Assembly: GCA_030841085.1 (NCBI GenBank) | Contig: JAVEDP010000030.1 | Span: forward strand, 1 to 64,000 | DNA: 64,000 bases | DNA from: Pyrinomonadaceae bacterium | GTDB taxonomy: Bacteria > Acidobacteriota > Blastocatellia > Pyrinomonadales > Pyrinomonadaceae | Direction: 5' to 3' | Part shown: piece by piece, positions 33,992 through 43,558 of the stretch | How positions within the stretch are numbered: the stretch's first letter is position 1 | How the letters are laid out: the number at the start of each line of letters is the position of its first letter | Program-made: the position numbers and the translations under genes | Notes under the pieces: generated by a model | Told to the model about the DNA's origin: nothing | Databases searched by the model: none | The model's input: only the letters and a program-made list of their open reading frames with translations

Positions 33992-35563
33992 ATGACAGCC
34001 AGCAACAAAGACCAGAACTTTACTAACTTGCAAAACACGCCGCAGAACCTTGGACAACTTTTAAGACAGCGTGTGGCAGCGTCGCCGGAAAAGATTTTTC
34101 TCATTTCCGAAAGTGACGGTCGGCGTTTTAGTTATGCACAATTCGAGCAGGCAGTCAGACGCGTCGCCCGCCTGTTGCAGTCCCACGATGTCGGCAAAAG
34201 CGACGTGGTCGGTCTGTTGTTACCCAACGGGCCGGAATACATTATTGCCTATTACGCGTGTTGGAAACTCGGGGCGCTGGCCGGTCCAATTAATTCGCTT
34301 TTGAAGGAAGAAGAGATCTCGTTTGTCTTAAACAATTCGGAAGCGAAATTGATTTTGATTAATTCAGAATTTCAGCCGCGGCTCGACAACATCCGCGAAG
34401 AACTGCCGCACCTCAAATCTGTGCTCGTATTTGATGACGAAGCGGAGGCTACTAAAGATTTTGCGAATTCGATTGGCCCGAATTCAGGTTTGCCTGACAT
34501 CACTCCCGATGACGAGGCAATCATTATCTACACTTCGGGAACCACCGGAAAACCGAAAGGCTGCTTGCTGACGCATGGCAATCTGATCGCCAATGCGAGA
34601 CAGATAAGCCAGTGGCTGCAATTCACAAAAGGCGATCGTCTGTTAAGCATCATGCCGCTATTTCACATGAACGCGGTTTCAGTAACGACGATGGCAGCGC
34701 TGTATGCAGGTGGTTCCACCGTAGTCAGTCCCAAATTCTCAGCTTCGCGTTTCTGGCAAATCATTTCCGATTATGAAATCACGTCGTTCGGTTCGGTGGC
34801 CACGATGCTTTCGATGTTGCTCAGCACCTATCCGGACGGTGTTCCCGCTGGACTGAAAACAAACCAACTTCGCTTTGCAATGTGCGGCTCGGCGCCAGTG
34901 CCGGCGGAGGTGATGCAGCGTTTCGAAGAGACATTCAAGTGCCTGGTCATCGAAGGCTATGGCCTTTCCGAATCCACTTGCCGCTCGACTTTCAATCCGC
35001 CGGACGAAAGGCGCCGGGCTGGTTCGTGCGGCATCCCGATTGGAAATGAGATGCGCGTGGTTGACGAGGAAGATAACGAAATGCCCGACGGTGAACTCGG
35101 CGAAATCGTTATGCGCGGCGAGAATATTTTGAAAGGCTATTACCGAAACGAAGAAGCTACGGCCATCGCGTTTCGTAACGGCTGGTTTCACACAGGCGAC
35201 GTCGGCTACCGCGATGAGGATGGTTTTTTCTACATCGTCGATCGCAAAAGCGACATGATCATTCGTGGCGGCGAGAATATTTACCCGCGCGAGATCGACG
35301 AGGTCCTTTACCGGCATCCGGCTGTGGCGGCCGCTGCTGCGATCGGAGTGCCGGACCCGCTTTACGGAGAAGAAGTTGCAGCCTTCGTAGTGCTTAAGGA
35401 TGGGAAGGTGTCGAGTGAAGAAGAACTAGTTGCGTACTGTCGCGAACATTTGGCCGACTACAAAAGCCCAAAAACGATTCGGATAGTCGAGAGTATTCCT
35501 AAGGGACCAACCGGAAAGCTACTCAAGCGCGAGCTGGCGAAACAGTTTTCGACGTCCAAATGA
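33992..35563 (+). CDS. Class I adenylate-forming acyl-CoA ligase
   Basis: 523-aa AMP-dependent synthetase that activates a carboxylic acid as acyl-AMP and then acyl-CoA. P-loop-like A3 motif IIYTSGTTGKPKGCLLTHGN (about residue 176), MPLFHMNAV, A5 EGYGLSESTCRSTFNP, A7/A8 WFHTGDVGYRDEDGFFYIVD followed by RKSDMIIRGGENIYP, and catalytic Lys in PKGPTGKLLKREL. The chain length or type of acid is not predictable. Starts at ATG 33992. It is possibly part of a fatty-acid or aromatic-acid pathway with the divergent ALDH. Confidence 0.92.
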   Translation: MTASNKDQNFTNLQNTPQNLGQLLRQRVAASPEKIFLISESDGRRFSYAQFEQAVRRVARLLQSHDVGKSDVVGLLLPNGPEYIIAYYACWKLGALAGPINSLLKEEEISFVLNNSEAKLILINSEFQPRLDNIREELPHLKSVLVFDDEAEATKDFANSIGPNSGLPDITPDDEAIIIYTSGTTGKPKGCLLTHGNLIANARQISQWLQFTKGDRLLSIMPLFHMNAVSVTTMAALYAGGSTVVSPKFSASRFWQIISDYEITSFGSVATMLSMLLSTYPDGVPAGLKTNQLRFAMCGSAPVPAEVMQRFEETFKCLVIEGYGLSESTCRSTFNPPDERRRAGSCGIPIGNEMRVVDEEDNEMPDGELGEIVMRGENILKGYYRNEEATAIAFRNGWFHTGDVGYRDEDGFFYIVDRKSDMIIRGGENIYPREIDEVLYRHPAVAAAAAIGVPDPLYGEEVAAFVVLKDGKVSSEEELVAYCREHLADYKSPKTIRIVESIPKGPTGKLLKRELAKQFSTSK

Positions 35564-35564
35564 T

Positions 35565-36407
35565 CTACGCTTGAGTCAGTCGCATGGTAGGGTTCTGCCG
35601 CGAGTGTCGCATCCGATCCACCAGCCAGCCACCCAACAGCCAAAGCGCGCAGAAAGAAACCATCGCCAACGAAAACCACTTTCCATAAATCCCATCCGGC
35701 GAAAACTTTTCGGTCGCGGCATGCAGCACTTCGCTGTTTGGCAACAGTCCCGCCTCGGAAAACTCGTGAAAAGAATAAATGGCAACCTGGATCATGAAGA
35801 GCAACAGAAAAATTCCAGTGACCTGGAAGAACCTGCGGACGTTAATCAGATGAGCAAACCGGGTCCAACCCCAGGCAAACAGGCCGGCGGCACAGAGACC
35901 TAACAGTGCGCCGGTGAGCAGTTGTTCACGAACCTGCATCAACATCAACGCTGTCTCCATTCCTTCGCGCGTGATCATTAGAAACGTAAAAAGAAACACG
36001 CCACCCACCGCCGCCAGTTGCGAAGTTCGCGATGAAACCCGGCCTAACCGTTGATTGATTCGCTCTCGTAGCTTTGGTCCAGTGCGCCACATGTGAATGA
36101 CCAGTGTGCCAACCATGATGATTGCGACCACGCCAAGCACGCCTTCACGAAGTGATTCGTTTCCGAGAAACTGACCAATGTAGGCGCCGGCACTCGCACC
36201 GAACAGACGTTCTAATCGAGATTCATCAACGCCGGTAGAGAGCACGTAGCCGAGGCCCGCGCTGGCGGAAAGGCCAGCCGCGATGGCCGCGTAGACGGCG
36301 GTAGTGAGCCACTTGGTGCCTGATTTTTTTACGTAGGAAAGAATCACTGCGACCAGCAGAAAGGATTCAAAGCCTTCGCGCAAAACGATAATGAAAGAAT
36401 TAAGCAT
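35565..36407 (-). CDS. FTR1-family iron permease
   Basis: 280-aa membrane protein with about seven helices. The two iron-binding REGxE motifs are present: VLREGFESFLL near the N-terminus and ITREGMETALML in the middle. These define FTR1/EfeU high-affinity iron transport. ATG 36407 (MLNSFIIVLREG) is typical; a longer start adds a basic run. There is no EfeO or EfeB gene beside it, so the oxidising partner is unknown. The stop is one base away from the convergent acyl-CoA ligase stop. Confidence 0.92.
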   Translation of the reverse strand: MLNSFIIVLREGFESFLLVAVILSYVKKSGTKWLTTAVYAAIAAGLSASAGLGYVLSTGVDESRLERLFGASAGAYIGQFLGNESLREGVLGVVAIIMVGTLVIHMWRTGPKLRERINQRLGRVSSRTSQLAAVGGVFLFTFLMITREGMETALMLMQVREQLLTGALLGLCAAGLFAWGWTRFAHLINVRRFFQVTGIFLLLFMIQVAIYSFHEFSEAGLLPNSEVLHAATEKFSPDGIYGKWFSLAMVSFCALWLLGGWLVDRMRHSRQNPTMRLTQA

Positions 36408-36554
36408 TATGAGTTTTAACTTTCCGAGAATTCTGGCGGCACCGAAGATGCGGGGAATCAACTGAAAACCAGCCGCCCGCAGTATAGGCTAATTGAAAAC
36501 AGTTTTCAATTTCAAAATTGAGGGTCGCAGCAAACCGATGCAAAAGTACGACTT

Positions 36555-38162
36555 TTACTGCCTGGTGACGGGGATTATTGCTAAATCCGCGCGGATGGGA
36601 CCGAGTTGAGTCACCGCCGTTAAGCGTAAAGGCAGGCGGCGCGAGTCGTCGCTGATCCAGGCCCGCAATTGGTACTTGTCGCTGTCAGCATCGTCGGTCG
36701 TGAGTGAAATTTGAATTGCGGGGATGGACTGCTTACCTAACTGAACATTTTCTTTCCGGATCGCACTAATGAAAAGCGTCTTCGGTTTGTTGTTGACGAG
36801 GATCGAAATCGCGCTGCGTCGCGGCGGCGCCAGACTGAATGTGCGCAGTGCATAGAAGAATGACAAGTAGTCGTGCGTGCCGACCGGAATCTCAATACGA
36901 TCGCCCTTTTCTGAAACTGCCGAACCATAATCCTGATTGATTGCGAGTTTACTTGCGAAACGCCGCCGCCCTTCGTTGAAACTAAATTCCGTATGGAAGG
37001 GGAGTAGCGTTTTGGGATCGACATACGATGTGACGACATCGTTAGCGACGAACAGGGCCTGAAGCGCGTTACTGGTTTGGGCGCTCAGCGTAAACAACAA
37101 ACCATCGTGATCGAAATATTTTGAGCGCGCGCGCACTTGAAAATTTGCGGTGGCGGCAGGCAACGCGATGTTGGGTAGAAAGACTTGATAGTTTAATTGT
37201 TCGCCAACCTTGAACGGCAGTTCGCCCAACGCTCCGGCACTATCGGATGACGAATCAGCGCCGCCCGCGGGGGCCGCGCCATTTCCTCCAGGCGGAGCAA
37301 TAACCCGCTGGGGATCCGTTACCGGAATAATGGCCGTCGGCGTCGGACCAGGCATTGGTGGCACGGGCGGCGTTGCGACAAATTCTGATCCAGCGAGTTC
37401 AGCGTGAATGTCTCCCGCGGGGTGATGCGCAATTATTAAAACAGGCACATGCCGTTGATCGTCGCTGAAGTAAACTTTGACGTCATACTTGTTAAATTGC
37501 GAGTTGTCTCTCATTCGCAGACGGGAAACGATAGTATCGAAAGATCCGACGTTTGTTTTGATCGCTACTTTTCCGATGACGCTGACCTGCAGGTCGTAAG
37601 AATCATTCCCGTCGCGCAACGTCATGAAGTAGGTCGAGTTTTGGCTGAGCGGCAACGCCCTGACGCGATAAATCGCCGACAGAAAATCGTAGCTGCCCGG
37701 AAATTCAACGGTTCGTTTGGGGGGGAGGGCAGCAACGCCGGCGGGCTGATTAAAGTCGGCTGACGTGTCTGATGTGCGCGAAGCAGCGCGCACGATTTGC
37801 TGGCCGCGAAAAGGCGTACCGTTCGCAGGATCAATGTACGTGATGTAGTCAGTGTTCACCGCGAACAGCGCGGCGTTGACCATTCCGGTAGTTTCGATGT
37901 GCCCTTTTAGTTGGATTGCATCTCGGCCAAAAAAATTTCCGTGAGCTGCTACCAACAATTCGATATGGGCCGCGCTGACGAAGTTTGAAAAGGAGACGTT
38001 ATAGGTGAGGCGTTCGCCCACGCGATAGGGACCGGGAGAAAAAGGCTGAGAGCCCTGGCCGCTTACGACCTGGCTGCCGGATGAAACAGCCAGGATTGCC
38101 AGCAGCAGAATCGAACTAAAAATAACGGGCGGTTTCAACCTTTGGTTCACTCCCTGAATCAT
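36555..38162 (-). CDS. Exported protein with two DUF3108 domains
   Basis: 535 aa with a signal sequence (VIFSSILLLAILAVSSGSQVV). Two halves repeat the same pattern: PYRVGERLTYNVSFSNFVSA (about 43-62) with a second copy PFKVGEQLNYQVFLPN after a Pro/Gly/Ala-rich linker (about 265-315). Each is followed by a TFVD/YVDP-type hinge (DYITYIDPANGTPF; VVTSYVDPKTLLPF), RIEIPVGTHDYLSFFYALR-like segments and a final DDSRRLPLRL/SDDQRHVPVL. The DUF3108 function is not established; these are usually secreted. An internal duplication is evident. Confidence 0.88.
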   Translation of the reverse strand: MIQGVNQRLKPPVIFSSILLLAILAVSSGSQVVSGQGSQPFSPGPYRVGERLTYNVSFSNFVSAAHIELLVAAHGNFFGRDAIQLKGHIETTGMVNAALFAVNTDYITYIDPANGTPFRGQQIVRAASRTSDTSADFNQPAGVAALPPKRTVEFPGSYDFLSAIYRVRALPLSQNSTYFMTLRDGNDSYDLQVSVIGKVAIKTNVGSFDTIVSRLRMRDNSQFNKYDVKVYFSDDQRHVPVLIIAHHPAGDIHAELAGSEFVATPPVPPMPGPTPTAIIPVTDPQRVIAPPGGNGAAPAGGADSSSDSAGALGELPFKVGEQLNYQVFLPNIALPAATANFQVRARSKYFDHDGLLFTLSAQTSNALQALFVANDVVTSYVDPKTLLPFHTEFSFNEGRRRFASKLAINQDYGSAVSEKGDRIEIPVGTHDYLSFFYALRTFSLAPPRRSAISILVNNKPKTLFISAIRKENVQLGKQSIPAIQISLTTDDADSDKYQLRAWISDDSRRLPLRLTAVTQLGPIRADLAIIPVTRQ

Positions 38163-38205
38163 AATTCAAAACGCGGCGAGAGCAAATCCCGGAGCGTGCG
38201 ATCGC

Positions 38206-38287
38206 AACCACAAAGCAGTTCAGAGTCCATTTAGCTTGTTCTTTCGCGGCGGACAACCTAAAGGTTGGCTCTGAACTGCTTCGCGGT
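38206..38287. repeat. Inverted repeat between the DUF3108 gene and pyrF
   Basis: AAGCAGTTCAGAG (38213-38225) is complementary to CTCTGAACTGCTT (38269-38281), extended imperfectly by AACCAC / GCGGTT outside. No terminator-like T-run. It lies upstream of the DUF3108 gene and downstream of pyrF. Confidence 0.7.
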
Positions 38288-38345
38288 TAGCAAAGAAAAG
38301 ACGTCTTGTAACTTAAACGCGGTCGCCAGTCTGTAGTTCCTCTAT

Positions 38346-39083
38346 TCAACTTCGGCTGCCGGCCGCGCAGCTTAGCATTTCGTCAACGATCAGTTTTGCC
38401 GCGCGTGCCGGATCAGATGCAGCGATGATCGGACGGCCCACGACGAGATAGTCCGCGCCCGCCGCGATTGCCTCACGTGGTGACATCACGCGCGCCTGAT
38501 CGTCCCTGGCGGCGCCCGCGGGCCGAACGCCCGGAGTAACTACAATAAATTCTGGTTTCGTGACCGCTCGGACCAACGACACTTCGCGTGCCGAGGCGAC
38601 CACGCCATCCAGGCCGCTGTTCATCGCGAGTTGTGCCAGGCGAGCGACCATCGCATCCGCTTTTTCCTGTACACCAATCTCGCGAAGGGTGGCGTCGTCG
38701 CTGCTGGTCAACACGGTGACGCCCAGAATTGTTGGGCGCGTGAGTCCTTCACTTGCGGCACATTCCGCGACAGCGTCTGCCGTGCGACGCATCATTGCGC
38801 CGCCGCCAACGGCATGAACGTTGAACATTGAAACGCCGAGACGCGTCGCTTCCACGCCCGCGGCGGCAACAGTGTTTGGGATGTCGTGAAACTTCAAGTC
38901 GAGAAAGATTTTCTCGCCGGCCTTTATGATCTCTTTTATGAAATCGGGACCGGCTGCCGTAAACAACTGCGACCCGATCTTAAACATCGCCGCAATGCCG
39001 CGCAGCGAAGCCACCAACCCGCGCGCCTCATCCGCAGTCTCGACATCAAGTGCAACGATTAATTTATTTTGCACAACACTCAT
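38346..39083 (-). CDS. pyrF: Orotidine 5'-phosphate decarboxylase
   Basis: Last step of UMP synthesis. It is 245 aa, normal for the bacterial form. LIVALDVETADEA with the first Asp, KIGSQLFTAAGPD, the catalytic DLKFHDIPNTVAAA (Asp-Lys-Asp array), FNVHAVGGGAMM, GVTVLTS, and phosphate-binding VVTPGVRPAGAARDDQ then VVGRPIIAASDP. It lies 15 nt after pyrD on the same strand, divergent from pyrR-pyrB-pyrC. Confidence 0.96.
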   Translation of the reverse strand: MSVVQNKLIVALDVETADEARGLVASLRGIAAMFKIGSQLFTAAGPDFIKEIIKAGEKIFLDLKFHDIPNTVAAAGVEATRLGVSMFNVHAVGGGAMMRRTADAVAECAASEGLTRPTILGVTVLTSSDDATLREIGVQEKADAMVARLAQLAMNSGLDGVVASAREVSLVRAVTKPEFIVVTPGVRPAGAARDDQARVMSPREAIAAGADYLVVGRPIIAASDPARAAKLIVDEMLSCAAGSRS

Positions 39084-39098
39084 TCGGTTGATTCACTT

Positions 39099-40208
39099 TT
39101 AGTCGGCATAGTCCTCTGCGCGACATCCTACAGCTTCGTCGAATGAAACAAAGCCTTCGCTCGAGATAATGCGGCGTAGGCCTTCGTTAATGTCCTTCGC
39201 AATTGATGGTCCTTCATAGATGAAACCGGTGTATACCTGAATCAGGCTGGCGCCCGCCGCGATCAACTCCCAGCCATCGTTCGCATTAAAAATACCACCT
39301 ACGCCGATGATAGGCAGCGTACCACGGGTCAGCTTATAGAGGGTGGCGATCGCTTTCGCGGCCTGCGGTCGTAGCGGTGCGCCGCTAAGACCACCTGCGC
39401 CAAATGCCTTCACTTTGTTGGCGTTTGTTCGCAGCCCGGCGCGTTTAGTAGTCGTGTTTGTCGCGATTAATCCGGCCACTTGATGTCGCTGCGCAACTTC
39501 AACCACCTGTTCCAGCTCGTCTTTTTCGAGGTCCGGCGAAAGCTTTATTAGCAATGGTAACAACCCGGAACGGCCGGTTTTCGTTGCCAGTTTGTCATTG
39601 CGTGTTTGCAACTCTCTTAGTAGCGCCTCCAACCGATCGGCATGCTGCAACTCGCGCAGCCGAGCTGTGTTTGGCGAACTCACATTCACGGCGATGTAAT
39701 CAGCGACGGGATAGACCAGCTCGAAACTCTTCAAGTAATCGTCAACTGCGTTTTCGAGATCGACCACCTGACTCTTGCCGATGCTCACGCCGAGAACGCA
39801 GTCCGGTTTGTCCCGCGAAACTCGTTTGGCGAAATCGGCGGCGCCTTTGTTGTTGAACCCGGCACGGTTGATAAGGGCCTTGTCCAACGGCAAGCGAAAC
39901 AGACGCGGTCGCGCGTTTCCCGCCTGCGGATGATAAGTCACGGTTCCTGCTTCAATAAAACCAAAACCCAACGCCGCAAGATTTGAAAGCGCGATACCAT
40001 CCTTATCAAAACCGGCTGCAAGTCCCACCGGGTTGTCGAACGTTAAGCCAAAGCGGCGCAACTTTCCGAAAGGGCTTCGCCGGTAACGATCGCCGATCAA
40101 TTGTTTAGTAAGCGCCGAACTAAAAGAGAGGGAAGTGAGCGCCAGTTCGTGGGCTGTCTCAGCGGGCAGGCGAAACAGTAGCGGTCGCAGCAATGAGCGG
40201 TAGATCAT
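39099..40208 (-). CDS. pyrD: Dihydroorotate dehydrogenase (quinone), class 2
   Basis: Membrane-associated FMN enzyme oxidising dihydroorotate with quinone. About 369 aa from ATG 40208 (MIYRSLLRPLLFRLPAETAH), which gives the amphipathic N-terminal helices typical of class 2. Conserved blocks: GLAAGFDKDGIALS, GFIEAGTVTYHPQAGN, INRAGFNNKGA, YIAVNVSSPNTARLRELQ (catalytic Ser), LIKLSPD, IATNTTT, GGLSGAPLRPQA and GVGGIFNANDGWELIAAGAS. The longer start at 40346 would run into repeat-like AAGTGATAAGTGAC sequence. Confidence 0.95.
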   Translation of the reverse strand: MIYRSLLRPLLFRLPAETAHELALTSLSFSSALTKQLIGDRYRRSPFGKLRRFGLTFDNPVGLAAGFDKDGIALSNLAALGFGFIEAGTVTYHPQAGNARPRLFRLPLDKALINRAGFNNKGAADFAKRVSRDKPDCVLGVSIGKSQVVDLENAVDDYLKSFELVYPVADYIAVNVSSPNTARLRELQHADRLEALLRELQTRNDKLATKTGRSGLLPLLIKLSPDLEKDELEQVVEVAQRHQVAGLIATNTTTKRAGLRTNANKVKAFGAGGLSGAPLRPQAAKAIATLYKLTRGTLPIIGVGGIFNANDGWELIAAGASLIQVYTGFIYEGPSIAKDINEGLRRIISSEGFVSFDEAVGCRAEDYAD

Positions 40209-40377
40209 TAGAACCAACGACAAGTGAAAAGTGATAAGTGACGAGCGGAACGCATTGTATCTTTTTGAACGGGTTGGCTCCACTTCGCCTGTTGTGATTC
40301 GCACCAGCGTCGAAAGTATGAATGCTTGTCGCCTGTCACTTGTCACTGTTTACTTGTTCTTGTTAGTATCCCGCGCA

Positions 40378-40944
40378 ATGGATTTTCTGGAAAAAGCGCG
40401 CATCATGGATAGTGCGCGAATCAATCGCGCGCTTGCCCGACTTGCTTCCGAAATAGTTGAAGAAAACCACGGCGCCGGCGATCTTTACCTGGTTGGGATC
40501 AGGCGCCGCGGTGTGCCGCTTGCCGAACGCATGGCCGACAAAATTGCCGATTTGGAAGGCGATCGGCCGCCGGTTGGTGTGCTGGACATAACGCTCTACC
40601 GCGACGATCTTTCTACCGTTGGGGCCAAGCCGATCGTTAATCGCACCGAACTGCCGGGTGACATCGAGAGCCGCAACATCGTTTTGATTGACGACGTGCT
40701 TTACACCGGCCGCACGATTCGCGCGGCGCTGGACCAGTTGATCGACTATGGCCGGCCGCGGCGCGTGCAGTTGGCAGTGCTCATCGATCGCGGCAAAGAG
40801 CATCGCGAGCTGCCAATTCAGGCGGACTACATTGGCAAGCTGGTGCCGACCAAGAAGAGCGAGATCATTAAGGTGATGCTGCAGGAATTTGATGAAGAAG
40901 AAGGCGTGGTAATCGTCGAACGACCGGCGACGGAAACTACTTGA
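40378..40944 (+). CDS. pyrR: PyrR bifunctional regulator / uracil phosphoribosyltransferase
   Basis: 188-aa type I PRTase-fold protein. In Gram-positive bacteria PyrR binds pyr mRNA with UMP/UTP to cause attenuation and also has UPRT activity. PRPP motif [19 protein letters not shown] (about 100-118), flexible-loop region [15 protein letters not shown], and [20 protein letters not shown] are all standard. ATG 40378 ([12 protein letters not shown]) is preferred. A terminator follows seven bases after the stop, before pyrB, and may be its target. Confidence 0.94.
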   Translation: MDFLEKARIMDSARINRALARLASEIVEENHGAGDLYLVGIRRRGVPLAERMADKIADLEGDRPPVGVLDITLYRDDLSTVGAKPIVNRTELPGDIESRNIVLIDDVLYTGRTIRAALDQLIDYGRPRRVQLAVLIDRGKEHRELPIQADYIGKLVPTKKSEIIKVMLQEFDEEEGVVIVERPATETT

Positions 40945-40950
40945 AGCAAC

Positions 40951-40976
40951 AAGCGGCCAGCGAGGCCGCTTTTTTC
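40951..40976 (+). terminator. Intrinsic terminator between pyrR and pyrB, with PyrR-loop-like sequence (possible attenuator)
   Basis: An 8-bp stem AAGCGGCC / GGCCGCTT with pentaloop AGCGA, running into six T (40970-40975). The apex CC-AGCGA-GG differs by one base from CC-AGAGA-GG of the Bacillus PyrR-binding hairpin (consensus core CCNGNGAGGY). It starts seven bases after the pyrR stop and lies ~95 bases before the pyrB start. The terminator is firm; PyrR binding is a hypothesis. Confidence 0.8.
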
Positions 40977-40985
40977 TTACGCCAG

Positions 40986-41043
40986 TAGCATAGACTTCAG
41001 TCTTTGGATGCTTAGACGGCACAGACTAAAGTCTATGCCACAA
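40986..41043. repeat. CAGACTAAAGTCTG family inverted pair before pyrB
   Basis: GTAGCATAGACTTCAGTCT and GGCACAGACTAAAGTCTATG form arms of a hairpin that ends three bases before the pyrB ATG. Nearly the same element lies at 42006-42063 between pyrB and pyrC. In this position it may mask or replace the ribosome-binding site. Confidence 0.82.
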
Positions 41044-41045
41044 CG

Positions 41046-42002
41046 ATGAATTTTAACCGAAAACACTTATTAGGCATCCGCGAACTCGAGGCGAGTGAGA
41101 TTTCGCATCTGCTCGATACCGCCGACTCGTTTCGCGATGTCTCGAAACGTGAAGTCAAGAAGGTCCCGGCACTACGCGGACGCACCGTTATCAATCTCTT
41201 TTTCGAATCATCGACACGGACGCGCACCTCATTTGAAATTGCAGCCAAGCGACTTTCCGCCGACGCCATCAACATCAGCGTTTCAACTTCCAGCGTCAAC
41301 AAGGGTGAGACGCTGCTCGACACGGCGCGAAATTTGGAAGCGATGGCGCCCGACTGCATTGTGGTGCGGCATGCGATGTCGGGCGCAGCGCACCATTTAG
41401 CGAGAATGGGCAAGGCGCCGATTATTAACGCCGGCGACGGCTCGCATGAACATCCGACCCAGGCTTTGTTGGATGCGTTAACGATTCGCGAATACAAAGG
41501 CCGCATTGAAGGTTTGAAGGTTGCGATTATTGGCGATGCGCTGCATTCGCGTGTGGCGCGGTCGAACGTTCACCTGCTCACCAAATTAAATGCTTCGGTC
41601 AGCATCGCGGGTCCCGGCACGCTCGTGCCGGATGAATTTGCTGAACTGGTCGACAATGGTTTGCGCGTCGAGCGCCGCATCGAAGACGCCATCGAAGGCG
41701 CCGACGTCGTAATGATTCTGCGCATCCAACGTGAGCGGCAGCAGGAAGCTTTTTTCCCTTCGATGCGCGAATACGCAGTTCATTATGGCTTGCGCATGGA
41801 CCATCTGAAGCGGGCCGCGCCGGACGCGATTGTTATGCACCCTGGTCCGATGAACCGAGGCATCGAGGTATCTTCGGAGATAGCAGACAGCAGCCGCTCG
41901 CTGATTCTGGATCAAGTAACTAACGGCGTGGCGGTGCGTATGGCCGTGCTTTATTTGCTAGCCGGCGGCGCGCGCAACGATGCGGACGAGAAGGGCCACT
42001 AA
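41046..42002 (+). CDS. pyrB: Aspartate carbamoyltransferase catalytic subunit
   Basis: Condenses carbamoyl phosphate and aspartate. It is 318 aa. Carbamoyl-phosphate site [19 protein letters not shown] (about residues 56-74), [33 protein letters not shown] (His and Gln), the 240s loop region around [20 protein letters not shown], and [12 protein letters not shown]. No pyrI or inactive pyrC-like partner seen. Start ATG 41046 lies directly at the end of a repeat hairpin. Confidence 0.96.
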   Translation: MNFNRKHLLGIRELEASEISHLLDTADSFRDVSKREVKKVPALRGRTVINLFFESSTRTRTSFEIAAKRLSADAINISVSTSSVNKGETLLDTARNLEAMAPDCIVVRHAMSGAAHHLARMGKAPIINAGDGSHEHPTQALLDALTIREYKGRIEGLKVAIIGDALHSRVARSNVHLLTKLNASVSIAGPGTLVPDEFAELVDNGLRVERRIEDAIEGADVVMILRIQRERQQEAFFPSMREYAVHYGLRMDHLKRAAPDAIVMHPGPMNRGIEVSSEIADSSRSLILDQVTNGVAVRMAVLYLLAGGARNDADEKGH

Positions 42003-42005
42003 AAC

Positions 42006-42103
42006 GTAGCATAGACTTCAGTCTGTGTGATGGTTGCAAGGCACAGACTAAAGTCCATGCCACAACGCTCCGATAGCATAGGCAAACTAACGGTTTGCTT
42101 TAC
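42006..42103. repeat. Two repeat families in tandem between pyrB and pyrC
   Basis: An inverted CAGACTAAAGTCTG pair (GTAGCATAGACTTCAGTCTG at 42007 on; GGCACAGACTAAAGTCCATG by 42060) is followed at once by a single GGCAAACTAACGGTTTGCTT arm (42081-42103) of the family seen perfectly at 16387-16470. The latter ends seven bases before the pyrC ATG. Confidence 0.8.
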
Positions 42104-42109
42104 ATAAAA

Positions 42110-43441
42110 ATGAAAGTCTTAATCGCAAACGGCTATGTAATCGATCCGGTGCAGGGAATCAACACCGGCAGAAATTTGCTGTTTGAAGAAGGCCGCATTG
42201 TCGGTTTGTTGGAACGAGGCGAGCAACCACCCGAGGACGTGGCAGTCCTCGATGCCACCGGTCTAATCGTCGCTCCCGGTTTCATCGATATGCACACCCA
42301 TCTGCGCGAGCCGGGCGCGGAGTACAAAGAAACTATTGCCAGCGGTGCTGCGGCGGCGGTTGCGGGTGGTTGGACCAGCGTGTGCTCGATGCCAAACACC
42401 GATCCGGTAAACGACAGCGCCGCAGTAACCAGATTCATCATCGAGCAGGCGCAACACGCGCAACTTGCAAACGTCTTTCCGATTGGCGCGCTCACTAAAG
42501 CCTCGCAGGGAAAAGAACTGGCCGAGATGGGTGAGATGAGGAGCGCTGGAATCGTCGCGGTTTCAGACGACGGGCGATCGGTCGCGAGCGCCGGCATGAT
42601 GCGCCGGGCGATGGAATACGCGCGCGACTTTGATCTTCCGGTGATCGATCATTGTCAGGATGCGACGTTAACCGCCGGCGGTGTTATGCACGAAGGCCAC
42701 TGGTCGCTGTTGCTCGGTCTAAAGGGGATGCCGGCGGCGGCTGAAGACGTGCACGTCATTCGCGACTGCGTGCTCGCAAAGTTAACCGGCGCTGCGGTCC
42801 ACATTGCGCACGTTTCGACACGCGCGTCGCTTGAGGCGGTTCGCCGCGCTAAAGATGCAGGGTTACGGGTTACTTGCGAAGTTGCGCCACATCACTGGTC
42901 GCTGACGGATGAAGCGGTTGCCGAGTTTGACACTAATATGAAGATGAGCCCGCCGCTGCGCAGTCGCGATCATGTCGAGGCGTTGCTGGCAGGATTGCGG
43001 GACGGAACGATCGATGCAATTGCCACCGATCACGCGCCGCATCATGCAGACGAAAAGGCGTTGGAGTTTGATGAAGCGCCGTTTGGTATCACTGGATTGG
43101 AAACAGCAATTGGCCTGGCATTCGATCTGGTGCAGCAAGGGGTTATTGATTTGGAGCGGCTGGTAGCGCTGTGCTCAACAAACCCGGCGCGAATTTTCGG
43201 ACTGCAGGAACGTGGCAGGCTTGCGGCCGGCGGCCCCGCTGATATCACTATTCTCGATCCCACCTGCGAATGGACTTTCGACGTCAGCAGTTCAAGATCC
43301 AAAAGTCGCAACACTCCTTTTGATGGTCGCACAATGACGGGCGCGGCGGTTGCGACGATTGTCGCTGGACGCGTGGTCTATCTCAATCCGAATTACACTC
43401 GCATCACTGACACCAAACAGCGGCCCGCTTCGGCGAAGTAG
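42110..43441 (+). CDS. pyrC: Dihydroorotase, class I
   Basis: 443-aa amidohydrolase that cyclises carbamoyl aspartate. Metal sites: [17 protein letters not shown] (about 54-70), Asp in SDDGRSVAS, His in [10 protein letters not shown], His in [10 protein letters not shown], and Asp in [17 protein letters not shown] before the HxH and [12 protein letters not shown] near the end fit the class I family. ATG 42110 (MKVLIANG) is preferred over 42095, which falls in the repeat. Third gene of the pyrR-pyrB-pyrC row. Confidence 0.95.
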   Translation: MKVLIANGYVIDPVQGINTGRNLLFEEGRIVGLLERGEQPPEDVAVLDATGLIVAPGFIDMHTHLREPGAEYKETIASGAAAAVAGGWTSVCSMPNTDPVNDSAAVTRFIIEQAQHAQLANVFPIGALTKASQGKELAEMGEMRSAGIVAVSDDGRSVASAGMMRRAMEYARDFDLPVIDHCQDATLTAGGVMHEGHWSLLLGLKGMPAAAEDVHVIRDCVLAKLTGAAVHIAHVSTRASLEAVRRAKDAGLRVTCEVAPHHWSLTDEAVAEFDTNMKMSPPLRSRDHVEALLAGLRDGTIDAIATDHAPHHADEKALEFDEAPFGITGLETAIGLAFDLVQQGVIDLERLVALCSTNPARIFGLQERGRLAAGGPADITILDPTCEWTFDVSSSRSKSRNTPFDGRTMTGAAVATIVAGRVVYLNPNYTRITDTKQRPASAK

Positions 43442-43558
43442 ACCGTTCCGCGATCAAGACCAGTCAATTTTTCATTCATCGTTTGGCAGTTCTCATTTGC
43501 CATTCGCGGATTAATTTGGAAGTGCGACTGTTGCGGAACCGAGGAGCGGCCATGTTAC

